Positions 1 through 5,467 of a stretch of DNA of 5,467 nucleotides are shown here, piece by piece; positions within the stretch are counted from its first letter, which is position 1; every line of letters begins with the position of its first letter. The translations under genes were made by a program, and so were the position numbers. Origin of the DNA: Calditrichota bacterium (GTDB lineage: Bacteria; Zhuqueibacterota; Zhuqueibacteria; Zhuqueibacterales; Geothermadaptataceae); NCBI GenBank assembly GCA_008501545.1, contig QQUM01000245.1, positions 1 through 5,467 of the forward strand, read 5' to 3'. A model generated the notes under the pieces. The model had not been told where the DNA came from. It saw only the letters and a program-made list of their open reading frames with translations, and did not search any database.

Positions 1-645
1 ATAGCCGAAAAGTTCGGATTCCAGCAAATGATCGGGCAAGGCAGCGCAGTTAATTTCAACAAATGGTTGGTCGGCGTTGCGGCTGTTTTCATGGATGGCG
101 CGTGCGATGAGCTCTTTGCCGGTCCCGCTTTCACCGCGGATAAAGACAGTTGCCATCTCACTTTGCGCAATGCGTTCCACCATCTGAAAGACGTTTTGCA
201 TGGAGGCATCTTCACCGATAATATCAGTAAAAGTTGCTTTTTTCACCGCCGTCGCAGGCGTGTTGATGAGTTTGTAAACGAGCCGCTTAAACAGGCGAAT
301 ATCATCCTGCCGACGCATGATGTGCTGCAATCCGAGACTGCGATAGAACTTCAGTGAATCGTCGTTTATACTTTCGGTCAGGATAAGAATTTGTTGTGGA
401 TTCTCTGCCTCGACCAACTCTCGAAGTGAGCGAACAAAACTGAATTCATCGGCGATTTGCGGCACAGAAGCGATGACGAGGGCAATGCCATTGCGCTTAC
501 AGAATGCAGCACAGGCTTGTGCGCTATCGAAATTTGCAATTTCAAATCCTTCGATGAAGAGTTCCTGGGCAATAAAATAGGAATACGATTTTTCAGGATC
601 GATGACAGCGATGGTGTGTGTGGTTTTTTCGGAAAGGATATCCAT
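1..645 (-). CDS. Sigma-54-dependent NtrC-family activator with degenerate receiver domain (C-terminus cut by window edge)
   Basis: The first 215 residues are visible and the frame is open to base 1. Residues about 10-128 resemble a response-regulator receiver domain (IAVID at strand 1, LVIAS at strand 3, ILILTES at strand 4). The usual phospho-acceptor aspartate after strand 3 is Ser60, and the usual Lys near residue 111 is Arg, so ordinary phosphorylation looks impossible. From about residue 140 a sigma-54 AAA+ domain begins ([12 protein letters not shown]), with Walker A GESGTGKE at 171-178 and [17 protein letters not shown] at 199-215, the start of the GAFTGA-type loop region. The rest of the AAA+ domain and any DNA-binding domain lie outside the window. 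Proteins of this family open sigma-54 promoter complexes by ATP hydrolysis. ATG at 645 is chosen because the receiver fold starts about 10 residues later and no nearby in-frame start exists upstream; no Shine-Dalgarno is evident. It starts 49 bp after rrf2 ends, so co-transcription is likely. Its target genes cannot be read from the sequence. Confidence 0.93.
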   Translation of the reverse strand, partial: MDILSEKTTHTIAVIDPEKSYSYFIAQELFIEGFEIANFDSAQACAAFCKRNGIALVIASVPQIADEFSFVRSLRELVEAENPQQILILTESINDDSLKFYRSLGLQHIMRRQDDIRLFKRLVYKLINTPATAVKKATFTDIIGEDASMQNVFQMVERIAQSEMATVFIRGESGTGKELIARAIHENSRNADQPFVEINCAALPDHLLESELFGY

Positions 646-694
646 ATTAGTGAGGATATCGTCATTTTTGAAGAAATTTACAGGGAAGAAAGAT

Positions 695-1168
695 TCAGGA
701 TTTCGTCGATGTTTCAAGCTGGTGGAGAACAGGCATCTTCTCAAATGTCGAAACACGCAGGTTGACCAAATCATCTAAAGTCATGTTTCGAATTGCCGTA
801 TCGACCGCATTTTGGACAATCTGCCACAAAGAGCGGACCGAACAATTTGTATCTAAAGTACAGCATGCATTGACACCGGCACGGGACTCACAAAAAGCAT
901 CATCGTAGAGCCGTCCACCGAGCACGGTCAGTACCTCGCTCAATTCAATTTTGTCGGCATTCCGGGCCAGCATGTAGCCACCAGTATGGCCACGTGTGCT
1001 GGTAATAAAATTAGCCAACCGCATGACCCGGCATAACTTCGCAACATTATGCTGGGTCAAACCAACCTTTTCGCTGATATCAGGTATGGTTGACCCATCA
1101 TTTTTATTATCGAGTGCGATTTGCAGCAGAATGCGCAAACCGTTTTCTTCTTGTGCTGTAATTTTCAT
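695..1168 (-). CDS. Rrf2-family transcriptional regulator, probable Fe-S sensor
   Basis: A 157-residue protein of normal Rrf2/IscR family length. The N-terminus [18 protein letters not shown] is the family's typical opening helix. Residues about 27-50 form the helix-turn-helix ([20 protein letters not shown]) and 56-68 the wing ([13 protein letters not shown]). Cysteines at 93, 102, 103 and 109, followed by SVRSLW, lie where IscR, NsrR and relatives bind a [2Fe-2S] or [4Fe-4S] cluster. C103-x5-C109 matches the second gap of IscR, while the first gap (C93 to C102/C103) is longer than the x5 of E. coli IscR. The frame is open upstream to 1273, but that extension would run through the palindromic DNA and does not look like protein, so ATG 1168 is preferred; its ribosome site is weak. 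It lies downstream of the suf genes and the bacilliredoxin gene. The likely role is a repressor or activator of this cluster that responds to Fe-S, NO or redox status; the family is clear, the ligand is inferred. Confidence 0.92.
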   Translation of the reverse strand: MKITAQEENGLRILLQIALDNKNDGSTIPDISEKVGLTQHNVAKLCRVMRLANFITSTRGHTGGYMLARNADKIELSEVLTVLGGRLYDDAFCESRAGVNACCTLDTNCSVRSLWQIVQNAVDTAIRNMTLDDLVNLRVSTFEKMPVLHQLETSTKS

Positions 1169-1183
1169 GGTTTTGGGGTGTTC

Positions 1184-1195
1184 CGGTTCGAACCG
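1184..1195. repeat. 12-bp perfect palindrome in the rrf2 leader
   Basis: CGGTTCGAACCG is identical on both strands and ends 16 bp before the rrf2 start codon. In the mRNA it could form a small stem next to the ribosome-binding region, or it could be a protein site. Nothing else supports a function. Confidence 0.3.
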
Positions 1196-1203
1196 CCTGG
1201 GGG

Positions 1204-1268
1204 CTGTATCAAAACATGGTTCAAAGGCTGTAACTCGACATGCATGTCGAGTTACGTTTTTAATACAG
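1204..1268. repeat. Outer inverted repeat enclosing the 26-bp palindrome
   Basis: The left arm CTGTATCAAAAC (1204-1215) is answered by the right arm GTTTTTAATACAG (1256-1268), which is its reverse complement apart from one mismatch and one extra base. The right arm abuts the 26-bp palindrome, while 14 bp separate the left arm from it. The whole block fills much of the 119-bp gap between the bacilliredoxin gene and rrf2. It may form a compound structure in DNA or RNA, or represent paired regulator sites. Confidence 0.5.
1230..1255. promoter_or_regulatory. 26-bp perfect palindrome, candidate Rrf2/IscR-type operator
   Basis: Two uninterrupted 13-bp arms (GTAACTCGACATG and its exact reverse complement) lie 61 bp upstream of the rrf2 start. 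Within it, CTCGAC and GTCGAG match the half-sites SYYGAC and GTCRRS of E. coli IscR type 1 sites and are flanked by A/T-rich TAA and TTA ends; the spacer is 6 bp here against 7 in IscR. This suggests autoregulation by the adjacent Rrf2 protein. A possible -10 element on the minus strand (TATTAA, 1265-1260) would place the palindrome at the transcription start, but no good -35 accompanies it. An alternative reading is a transcription terminator for plus-strand transcripts, because GTTTTT follows the arms on that strand, although no plus-strand gene ends here. Confidence 0.65.
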
Positions 1269-1287
1269 TCCACGCCGGATTTTTGCT

Positions 1288-1821
1288 TTATCCCTCGTAT
1301 TTTGGAATTTTGCTACCACAAGTTTTCGCATGATTTACCTGAAACAGGTGCTCAGCCGGTACCGAGGGTCCGACGCCTGTGCAGTGCTGATCAAACAATG
1401 TTTTCACATGTTCAGCAATTTCATCCGCATCGTGTCGTTCAATTTCATGGCGGTGCACCATGAAAACGAGTTCACCATTTTTAAACAACGCAGCACTTGG
1501 TGAACTTGGTGGTTGGCCGTTCAGCCAGTGATCACGAACACGGGCAACAGCAGCCTTTTCCTGCCCTGCGAAAACTGTCGTTATGCGATTGGGGATGCGT
1601 TCGTTTTGCAAGGCTTTTGAAAAGCCCGGGCGTGCACTTCCAGCAGCACAGCCGCAAACCGAGTTGATAAAGACCAGTACCGTCTCATCGTTGTTGGTGT
1701 TGATTGCACGATCGACGTCTTCCGGTGTAAATAATTCATCAAAACCAATGGCAGTCAATTCATCCCGCATGAATTGTACGGCCGATGGGTCATAAAGGGG
1801 TCTGTTTGAAAAAATATCCAT
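1288..1821 (-). CDS. BrxA/BrxB-family bacilliredoxin with C-terminal extension
   Basis: A 177-residue protein of the YphP/YqiW (DUF1094) family. Characteristic segments are FMRDELTAIGFDEL (17-30), the active-site block NSVCGCAAGSARPGF (53-67) with Cys56 and Cys58, TTVFAGQEKAAVARVRDHW (81-99), PPSSPSAALFKNGELVFMVHRHEIE (104-128) and a terminal FDQHC (Cys147). Family members reduce mixed disulfides between proteins and bacillithiol, or act as thiol-disulfide isomerases, in the cytoplasm. Most end just after the QHC-like motif at about 140-147 residues; this one carries about 30 more, including Cys168. There is no signal peptide. ATG 1821 is preceded by AGGA eight bases upstream. It sits 88 bp after sufT and 119 bp before rrf2, so a role in keeping SUF cysteines reduced, or in repairing the pathway under oxidative stress, is a reasonable inference. 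Use of bacillithiol by this organism cannot be judged here. Confidence 0.92.
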   Translation of the reverse strand: MDIFSNRPLYDPSAVQFMRDELTAIGFDELFTPEDVDRAINTNNDETVLVFINSVCGCAAGSARPGFSKALQNERIPNRITTVFAGQEKAAVARVRDHWLNGQPPSSPSAALFKNGELVFMVHRHEIERHDADEIAEHVKTLFDQHCTGVGPSVPAEHLFQVNHAKTCGSKIPKYEG

Positions 1822-1829
1822 AGGTTGAA

Positions 1830-1833
1830 TCCT
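1830..1833 (-). promoter_or_regulatory. Shine-Dalgarno of the bacilliredoxin gene
   Basis: AGGA on the minus strand, eight bases before ATG 1821. It is the clearest ribosome-binding site in the window and fixes the start of the bacilliredoxin gene. Confidence 0.6.
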
Positions 1834-1841
1834 GTATGGTT

Positions 1842-1853
1842 AAATGTACATTT
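1842..1853. repeat. 12-bp palindrome upstream of the bacilliredoxin gene
   Basis: AAATGTACATTT is self-complementary and lies 21-32 bp upstream of the bacilliredoxin start codon, next to a very A/T-rich stretch (1855-1875) that could hold a promoter. It may be an operator, but A/T-rich palindromes of this size also occur by chance. Confidence 0.3.
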
Positions 1854-1909
1854 GTTTATTAAATATTTTCTATCAGCGTAGCTAAAGTCCAAAATGCCCT
1901 TCAGGCGAA

Positions 1910-2233
1910 TTACATAAATCCGAGTTCCAGTCGAGCCGCTTCCGTCATCATTTCCATATTCCATTGCGGCTCCCACACCAATTCGACGTGTGTATATTTT
2001 ACCCAATCGATCATGTTCACGCGGGTTGCCACTTCACCCGGCATTGTTCCTGCAACCGGGCACGCCGGTGATGTCAGTGTCATATCAATATAGACTTCGT
2101 TATCATCATTGATATTGATATCATAAACGAGTCCCAAATCAAAAATATTTACCGGAATTTCAGGGTCAAAGCAAGTGCGCAGGGCATCTACGACCTGTTG
2201 TTTTTTCGTTGCATATGACAATGTTTCACTCAT
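1910..2233 (-). CDS. sufT: SufT-like MIP18/DUF59 Fe-S assembly factor
   Basis: A 107-residue protein consisting of a single MIP18 (DUF59) domain. The family signature DPEIPVNIFDLGLVYD lies at residues 23-38 and MTLTSPACPVAG at 51-62 with the conserved Cys58; the end WEPQWNMEMMTEAARLELGF is typical of the SUF-associated branch. SufT proteins take part in maturation of Fe-S proteins, and the eukaryotic relative CIA2/MIP18 works in cytosolic Fe-S targeting. It is a short, cytoplasmic protein without the Mrp/ApbC ATPase domain that is sometimes fused to this fold. ATG 2233 is chosen because GAGAG lies about 13 bases upstream; a GTG at 2245 would add four residues (MGTG) but would sit directly on that purine run. 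It follows sufU after 105 bp and precedes the bacilliredoxin gene, so it is a member of the suf cluster. Confidence 0.92.
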   Translation of the reverse strand: MSETLSYATKKQQVVDALRTCFDPEIPVNIFDLGLVYDININDDNEVYIDMTLTSPACPVAGTMPGEVATRVNMIDWVKYTHVELVWEPQWNMEMMTEAARLELGFM

Positions 2234-2287
2234 TCCTGTGCCCACTCTCTATTTATATGTAATTCAATAGTTTACTCGTCTTTATAA

Positions 2288-2299
2288 ATCATGCATGAT
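2288..2299. repeat. 12-bp palindrome between sufU and sufT
   Basis: ATCATGCATGAT is self-complementary and shares the central CATGCATG with the 26-bp palindrome upstream of rrf2. It lies 55 bp upstream of sufT, and TTTATAAAG (2286-2278 on the minus strand) beside it resembles a -10 region. It could be a weaker site for the same regulator, but it lacks the CTCGAC/GTCGAG half-sites. Confidence 0.35.
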
Positions 2300-2338
2300 G
2301 CACAATCCTTCCCACGTTCAGTTGTTTAAAAACAGCTC

Positions 2339-2791
2339 TTATTCCGTGGACGCAACTTCATCTTTTTCTTCCAGTGCTTTTAGCATTGTGTGCCAGGAAA
2401 GACTGGCGCATTTGACGCGCATTGGAAATTCGCGCACACCGGCAAAAACTGCCAATTGGCCAAATTCATCGACATCGACGGCTTCTCCTATATCTGCGGT
2501 GACAAGATGCTGGTAGCGCGCAAACCATTGCCTGGCTTCAGCGACGGTTTTGCCTTTCAGAATCGTCGTCATGACAGAACTGGCGGCCTTGGAAATGGCA
2601 CAGCCGTGTCCCTGAAAACTGATTTCGGTTATTATCCCATCTTCTACTTTAAGATAGATTTCAACCTGATCTCCGCACAAGGGATTATAACCTTCTGCAG
2701 TGTGGGTCGGATCTTCCATGTGGAAGAAATTTTTCGGATTTTTATTGTGATCAAGGATTACTTCCTGATACAATTCACGCAGGTCATCCAT
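2339..2791 (-). CDS. sufU: SufU sulfur-acceptor protein
   Basis: A 150-residue protein of the IscU/SufU fold. The three conserved cysteines are visible with the conserved aspartate: NPLCGD (Cys39, Asp41), GHGCAIS (Cys64) and VKCASLSWHT (Cys128). Cys64 and Cys128 are 64 residues apart, about 20 more than in IscU; this insertion (roughly residues 84-105) is diagnostic of SufU. In Firmicutes SufU binds zinc through these residues and takes persulfide sulfur from SufS, passing it to SufBCD; an older proposal is a scaffold role. The LSWHT motif following Cys128 also matches the SufU type. Its ATG overlaps the sufS stop codon by one base (TAATG), so the two are translationally coupled, which fits a stoichiometric SufS-SufU pair. 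The tail from about 141 (EEKDEVASTE) is acidic and not conserved. Identity is confident. Confidence 0.96.
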   Translation of the reverse strand: MDDLRELYQEVILDHNKNPKNFFHMEDPTHTAEGYNPLCGDQVEIYLKVEDGIITEISFQGHGCAISKAASSVMTTILKGKTVAEARQWFARYQHLVTADIGEAVDVDEFGQLAVFAGVREFPMRVKCASLSWHTMLKALEEKDEVASTE

Positions 2792-4026
2792 TAGGCAAAC
2801 ATTTCTATGACTTTATGTAAAGCGTTCATTAATTGATCAATCTCTTCTTTTGTGTTATAAAAAGCAAACGATGCACGCGTCGTCGCCGGCACCTTGAATC
2901 GTTGCATGACCGGCTGTGTGCAATGATGTCCCGTTCGTACAGCAACGCCTTCACGGTCGAGAATTGTGCCGACGTCGTGAGGGTGAATATCGCCGAGGAC
3001 AAAAGATATTGCTCCGGCACGGTGCTTTGCATTGCCCACAAATCGCATTCCTTCGATTTCCTGCAACCGGTGCAATGCGTATTGGATCAGGTCATTTTCC
3101 CATTCGGAAATGGCATCGTAACCTATTTTTTGTACGTATTGCAAAGCGACACCAAGCCCGATGACATCGGCTATGTTCGGCGTGCCAGCCTCAAATTTAT
3201 ACGGCAGCTCGTTGAATTTCGTTTTTTCAAATGTCACATGCAAAATCATATCACCACCACCCTGGTAAGGAGGCAATTTTTTCAGCCACTCTTTTTTCCC
3301 GTACAATACGCCAACACCAGTTGGTCCAAATACCTTGTGGCTGGAAAAAACGAAAAAATCGCAATCCAGAGCCTGTACATCTACTTTTGTGTGCGGTACG
3401 GCCTGCGCCCCATCAACCAGCACAGGAATATTTTTACTATGGGCCAGATCAATGATTTCACGCAACGGATTCACCGTGCCAAGGGAGTTTGAGGTGTGCA
3501 CAATACTCACGAGTTTTGTGCGCTCATTGAGCATCTCTTCGTAGGCTTCGAAAAGAATTTCACCATCATCGTTGATTGGGATGACCCGCAATTTTGCACC
3601 GCGGTCTTCACACATCATTTGCCAGGGTACGATATTGGAGTGATGTTCCATTGCCGAAATGATAATTTCATCACCCGGCTTAATCATGCCACGCCCAATT
3701 GAGGCGGCGAGCAGATTAATGCCGTCCGTCGTGCCTTTGGTAAAAATAATTTCCTGCAAAGAACTCGCATTGAGAAACTGGCGAATAGTTTCCCGAGTTT
3801 CCTCATAAGCATCCGAAGCCAGCTGGCTCAATCGATGCACGCCACGGTGCACATTCGAATTATACTTCAAATAATAATCCTGAATCGCATCAATGACGAC
3901 TATCGGTTTTTGACTTGTTGCTGCATTATCCAGGTAAACCAGTGGTTTGCCATGGACTTCCTGCTGTAATATTGGAAATTCAGTGCGAATTTTTTCGACG
4001 TCGAGCGGGTGCAGGGCTGTGTTCAT
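2791..4026 (-). CDS. sufS: SufS cysteine desulfurase
   Basis: A complete 411-residue PLP-dependent group II cysteine desulfurase, of usual family length. It removes sulfur from L-cysteine, giving alanine and an enzyme persulfide. Visible motifs: YLDNAATSQKP (31-41), EHHSNIVPW (127-135) with the PLP-stacking His, VDGAQAVPH (204-212), SSHKVFGPTG (228-237) with Lys231 as the PLP lysine, FEAGTPN (278-284), and RTGHHCTQP (364-372) with catalytic Cys369 in a short loop typical of SufS rather than IscS/NifS. Arg384 in TTRASFAFYNT is the expected substrate-carboxylate residue. The protein is cytoplasmic. The start ATG 4026 has only a modest AGAG six bases upstream. The downstream sufU overlaps it by one base, which supports SufU as its sulfur acceptor; no sufE is seen in the window. 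It is separated from sufD by 196 bp that hold tandem repeats. Confidence 0.97.
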   Translation of the reverse strand: MNTALHPLDVEKIRTEFPILQQEVHGKPLVYLDNAATSQKPIVVIDAIQDYYLKYNSNVHRGVHRLSQLASDAYEETRETIRQFLNASSLQEIIFTKGTTDGINLLAASIGRGMIKPGDEIIISAMEHHSNIVPWQMMCEDRGAKLRVIPINDDGEILFEAYEEMLNERTKLVSIVHTSNSLGTVNPLREIIDLAHSKNIPVLVDGAQAVPHTKVDVQALDCDFFVFSSHKVFGPTGVGVLYGKKEWLKKLPPYQGGGDMILHVTFEKTKFNELPYKFEAGTPNIADVIGLGVALQYVQKIGYDAISEWENDLIQYALHRLQEIEGMRFVGNAKHRAGAISFVLGDIHPHDVGTILDREGVAVRTGHHCTQPVMQRFKVPATTRASFAFYNTKEEIDQLMNALHKVIEMFA

Positions 4027-4103
4027 TTTTTAACTCTGATATTTTGAATCCGCTTTGATAGCATTTCAAGGTATTAATTGTGAATTTGGGTTGTTGGATT
4101 TTA

Positions 4104-4161
4104 GGCTATAGGCTATAGGCTATAGGCTATAGGCTATAGGCTGTTGGCTATTGGCTGTAGG
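4104..4161. repeat. Heptamer tandem repeat (GGCTATA) in the sufD-sufS gap
   Basis: Five exact copies of GGCTATA (4104-4138) are followed by three variants, GGCTGTT (4139-4145), GGCTATT (4146-4152) and GGCTGTA (4153-4159), and a final GG. The array is non-coding on the strand of the suf genes. The decay to variant copies at one end and the exact copies at the other suggest recent expansion. It interrupts an otherwise compact operon and could change in length by slippage. Confidence 0.9.
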
Positions 4162-4197
4162 AAAAGATAATAATGCAACCTGTATTTTTCTACAGCC
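4153..4197. other. Potential stem-loop downstream of sufD
   Basis: GGCTGTAG (4153-4160) pairs exactly with CTACAGCC (4190-4197) and the following bases extend the stem with a G-T pair on the plus strand (A-C mismatch on the minus-strand RNA) and four A-T pairs, leaving a loop of about 19 bases. The left arm is the last copy of the heptamer array. It lies 26-70 bp downstream of the sufD stop. No T-run follows on the minus strand, so it does not look like a rho-independent terminator; mRNA stabilisation or processing between sufD and sufS is possible. Confidence 0.45.
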
Positions 4198-4222
4198 CAA
4201 ATCCCTACAGCTTACAGTCTAT

Positions 4223-5467
4223 TTATTCACTAAATCGCTTTATTATCTCCGCTTCAAGTTTCTCGCGCACACTTTCAATTTCGATGCGCTCAAAAATATC
4301 ATTCGCGAAGGCAATATGCAGCATGGCCCGCGCCATTTTTTCACTGATTCCACGGCTGCGCAAGTAGAACAAATGCTCATCCTGCAATTCGCCGATTGTA
4401 GCGCCATGGCTGCACAGTACATCGTCTGCAAAAATTTCCAGTTCCGGTTTTGCATCGACGGTTGCATCTTTACTAATGAGAATTGCCTGATTCTGCTGGA
4501 ACGCGTTGGTTTTCTGTGCATCCGGACGCACCAAAACTGCACCGTTGAAAACACCATGCGATTGATCGTCCATAAATCCTTTAAACAATTCATCGCTATC
4601 ACAGTGCGGCACAGCATGATCGATAAAGGTGTGGTTGTCCAGCAACTGCTTGCCTGTCGCATAATAAAATCCAAGCAGCTGGACATGCCCATTTTCACCA
4701 GTGAATTCAATATTGGTATCGTTTCGGGAAATACTGCCACCGAGATCAACGCCGGTTAAATTGAATCGCGCATCGCGGCTTACTTTGGCTTGCGTTGATG
4801 AAAACTGAAAGGCCGATTTGCTTTCATCCTGGATGCGAATCAGGTCGAGTTGTGCATTTGCACCAACGATGATTTCCGACGCAAAATTATTAAAGTAGAC
4901 CTGTTCACCACCGATGAAATGACGGCTTTCGATCAGTTTCAGCTCGCTGCTTTCATCCAGAACAATCAGGTTGCGCGGATGGCTGTGAAACGGATCGCCG
5001 TTGTTTATTGCGACATTCAGGATGTGCAACGGCTGCTCCACTGCGGTATTGCGTGGCACCAAAATAAAAACGCCATCCCTGTCGAAAGCTGTATTCAAAG
5101 CAGCAAATGGCTGATCTGAAATGTTTAAATGTTGACCAAGATAACGCGTGACAAGTTCATTGTCGGATTCACAAGCATCATCCAGGCTCTTCACGACCAC
5201 ACCATCCGGCACACTGAAAGTCGATAAGTCACTCGAATAATGGCCATTGACGAAAACCAGACGGTTTTCAATGCCATCAAACAAGAATGGCTTCAGCTGC
5301 CCGGCATTGACAGTTTGGCCTTTTGCGAGCACAAATTCTTTCTTTAAAATCGGGGATATATTGGTGTATTTCCACTTTTCCAGTCGCGTTGTAGGGAAGC
5401 CCAGTTCGGCAAACGTGGAAATGGCTTTTACACGTTGCTGATGAAATGGCTTTTTCGATTGCCCGTT
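4223..5467 (-). CDS. sufD: SufD, Fe-S scaffold complex subunit (N-terminus beyond window edge)
   Basis: The last 414 residues are visible; the frame is open to base 5467. The visible start (STFAELGFPTTRLEKWKYTNIS, residues 17-38) is the conserved N-terminal motif of SufD, so only roughly 10-40 residues are missing. A GTG at 5332 opens the same frame but is internal to this conserved region and is not the start. The middle is the beta-helix typical of SufB/SufD (residues about 120-350), and the C-terminus has DDVLCSHGATIGEL (Cys352 and His354, counted from the window edge), matching the E. coli SufD Cys358/His360 pair implicated in cluster assembly at the SufB-SufD interface, then LFYLRSRGISEKMARAMLHIAFANDIFERI. 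SufD forms the SufBC2D complex in the cytoplasm, so sufC and sufB are expected just outside the window. It lies 196 bp upstream of sufS. SufB is excluded because the N-terminal and C-terminal motifs fit SufD better. Confidence 0.95.
   Translation of the reverse strand, partial: NGQSKKPFHQQRVKAISTFAELGFPTTRLEKWKYTNISPILKKEFVLAKGQTVNAGQLKPFLFDGIENRLVFVNGHYSSDLSTFSVPDGVVVKSLDDACESDNELVTRYLGQHLNISDQPFAALNTAFDRDGVFILVPRNTAVEQPLHILNVAINNGDPFHSHPRNLIVLDESSELKLIESRHFIGGEQVYFNNFASEIIVGANAQLDLIRIQDESKSAFQFSSTQAKVSRDARFNLTGVDLGGSISRNDTNIEFTGENGHVQLLGFYYATGKQLLDNHTFIDHAVPHCDSDELFKGFMDDQSHGVFNGAVLVRPDAQKTNAFQQNQAILISKDATVDAKPELEIFADDVLCSHGATIGELQDEHLFYLRSRGISEKMARAMLHIAFANDIFERIEIESVREKLEAEIIKRFSE

Noticed and set aside
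28..357. Plus-strand open frame of 109 codons
   Set aside because: It lies antisense to the sigma-54 activator, whose Walker A and other motifs are clear in the minus-strand frame; the plus frame shows no recognisable domain.
1169..1273. N-terminal extension of the Rrf2 protein by 35 residues
   Set aside because: The extra codons cross the palindromes and the family consistently begins at MKIT; the extension is non-coding leader.
2035..2065. A sigma-54-like -24/-12 sequence on the minus strand (GGCGTGC, 4 bases, TTGCA)
   Set aside because: The GG to GC spacing is 11 instead of 10, and it lies inside the conserved SPACPVAG codons of sufT.
2833..3492. Plus-strand open frame of 219 codons
   Set aside because: It is the complement of the well-conserved sufS coding sequence and its translation shows no domain.
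4041..4069. Promoter for sufS: TTGAAA (4069-4064), 17-bp spacer, CAAAAT (4046-4041)
   Set aside because: The -10 matches only four of six positions and the start would leave a leader of about eight bases, too short to hold the AGAG ribosome site comfortably; not strong enough to annotate.
4151..4759. Plus-strand open frame of 202 codons, starting inside the heptamer array
   Set aside because: It is antisense to the conserved C-terminal half of sufD, and the translation is not protein-like.
4223..5332. sufD starting at GTG 5332
   Set aside because: The frame stays open to the window edge and the upstream codons spell the conserved SufD N-terminal motif RLEKWKYTN, so the GTG is an internal valine.

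Overview
The window reads almost entirely on the minus strand as one co-directional cluster for iron-sulfur (Fe-S) cluster assembly by the SUF pathway, with a redox protein and two regulators at its downstream end. In the direction of transcription (high to low coordinates) the order is: sufD (5' end cut off by the window edge), sufS, sufU, a SufT/MIP18 (DUF59) protein, a BrxA/BrxB-type bacilliredoxin, an Rrf2-family regulator with a cysteine-rich segment, and a sigma-54-dependent AAA+ activator cut off at base 1. No coding gene on the plus strand can be supported. No rRNA, tRNA, CRISPR array or insertion sequence is visible, and no stretch longer than 200 bases lacks a gene.

How the parts fit together: SufD belongs to the SufBCD scaffold, and sufB and sufC would be expected beyond the right edge. 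SufS is the cysteine desulfurase that supplies sulfur. SufU accepts that sulfur; its long insertion before the last cysteine marks it as the SufU type rather than IscU. SufT is an accessory Fe-S maturation factor. The bacilliredoxin has a CGC active site and could keep cysteines in the pathway reduced. The Rrf2 protein has cysteines at 93, 102, 103 and 109 and is the obvious candidate for an Fe-S-sensing regulator of the cluster. A perfect 26-bp palindrome just upstream of it carries half-sites of the IscR type and is probably its operator. The sigma-54 activator has an N-terminal domain resembling a response-regulator receiver that has lost its phosphorylated aspartate.

Intergenic DNA holds several structured elements: a heptamer tandem repeat (GGCTATA, eight units) and a hairpin between sufD and sufS, a short palindrome upstream of sufT, another upstream of the bacilliredoxin gene, and the 26-bp palindrome nested inside a second inverted repeat upstream of rrf2.

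Organism: a bacterium of moderate GC content. SufU with SufT, a BrxA/BrxB protein and an NtrC-like activator, plus weak Shine-Dalgarno sequences at several genes, would fit the FCB side of the tree (Bacteroidota, Calditrichota, KSB1-like lineages). This is an inference from gene content and is held with low confidence.
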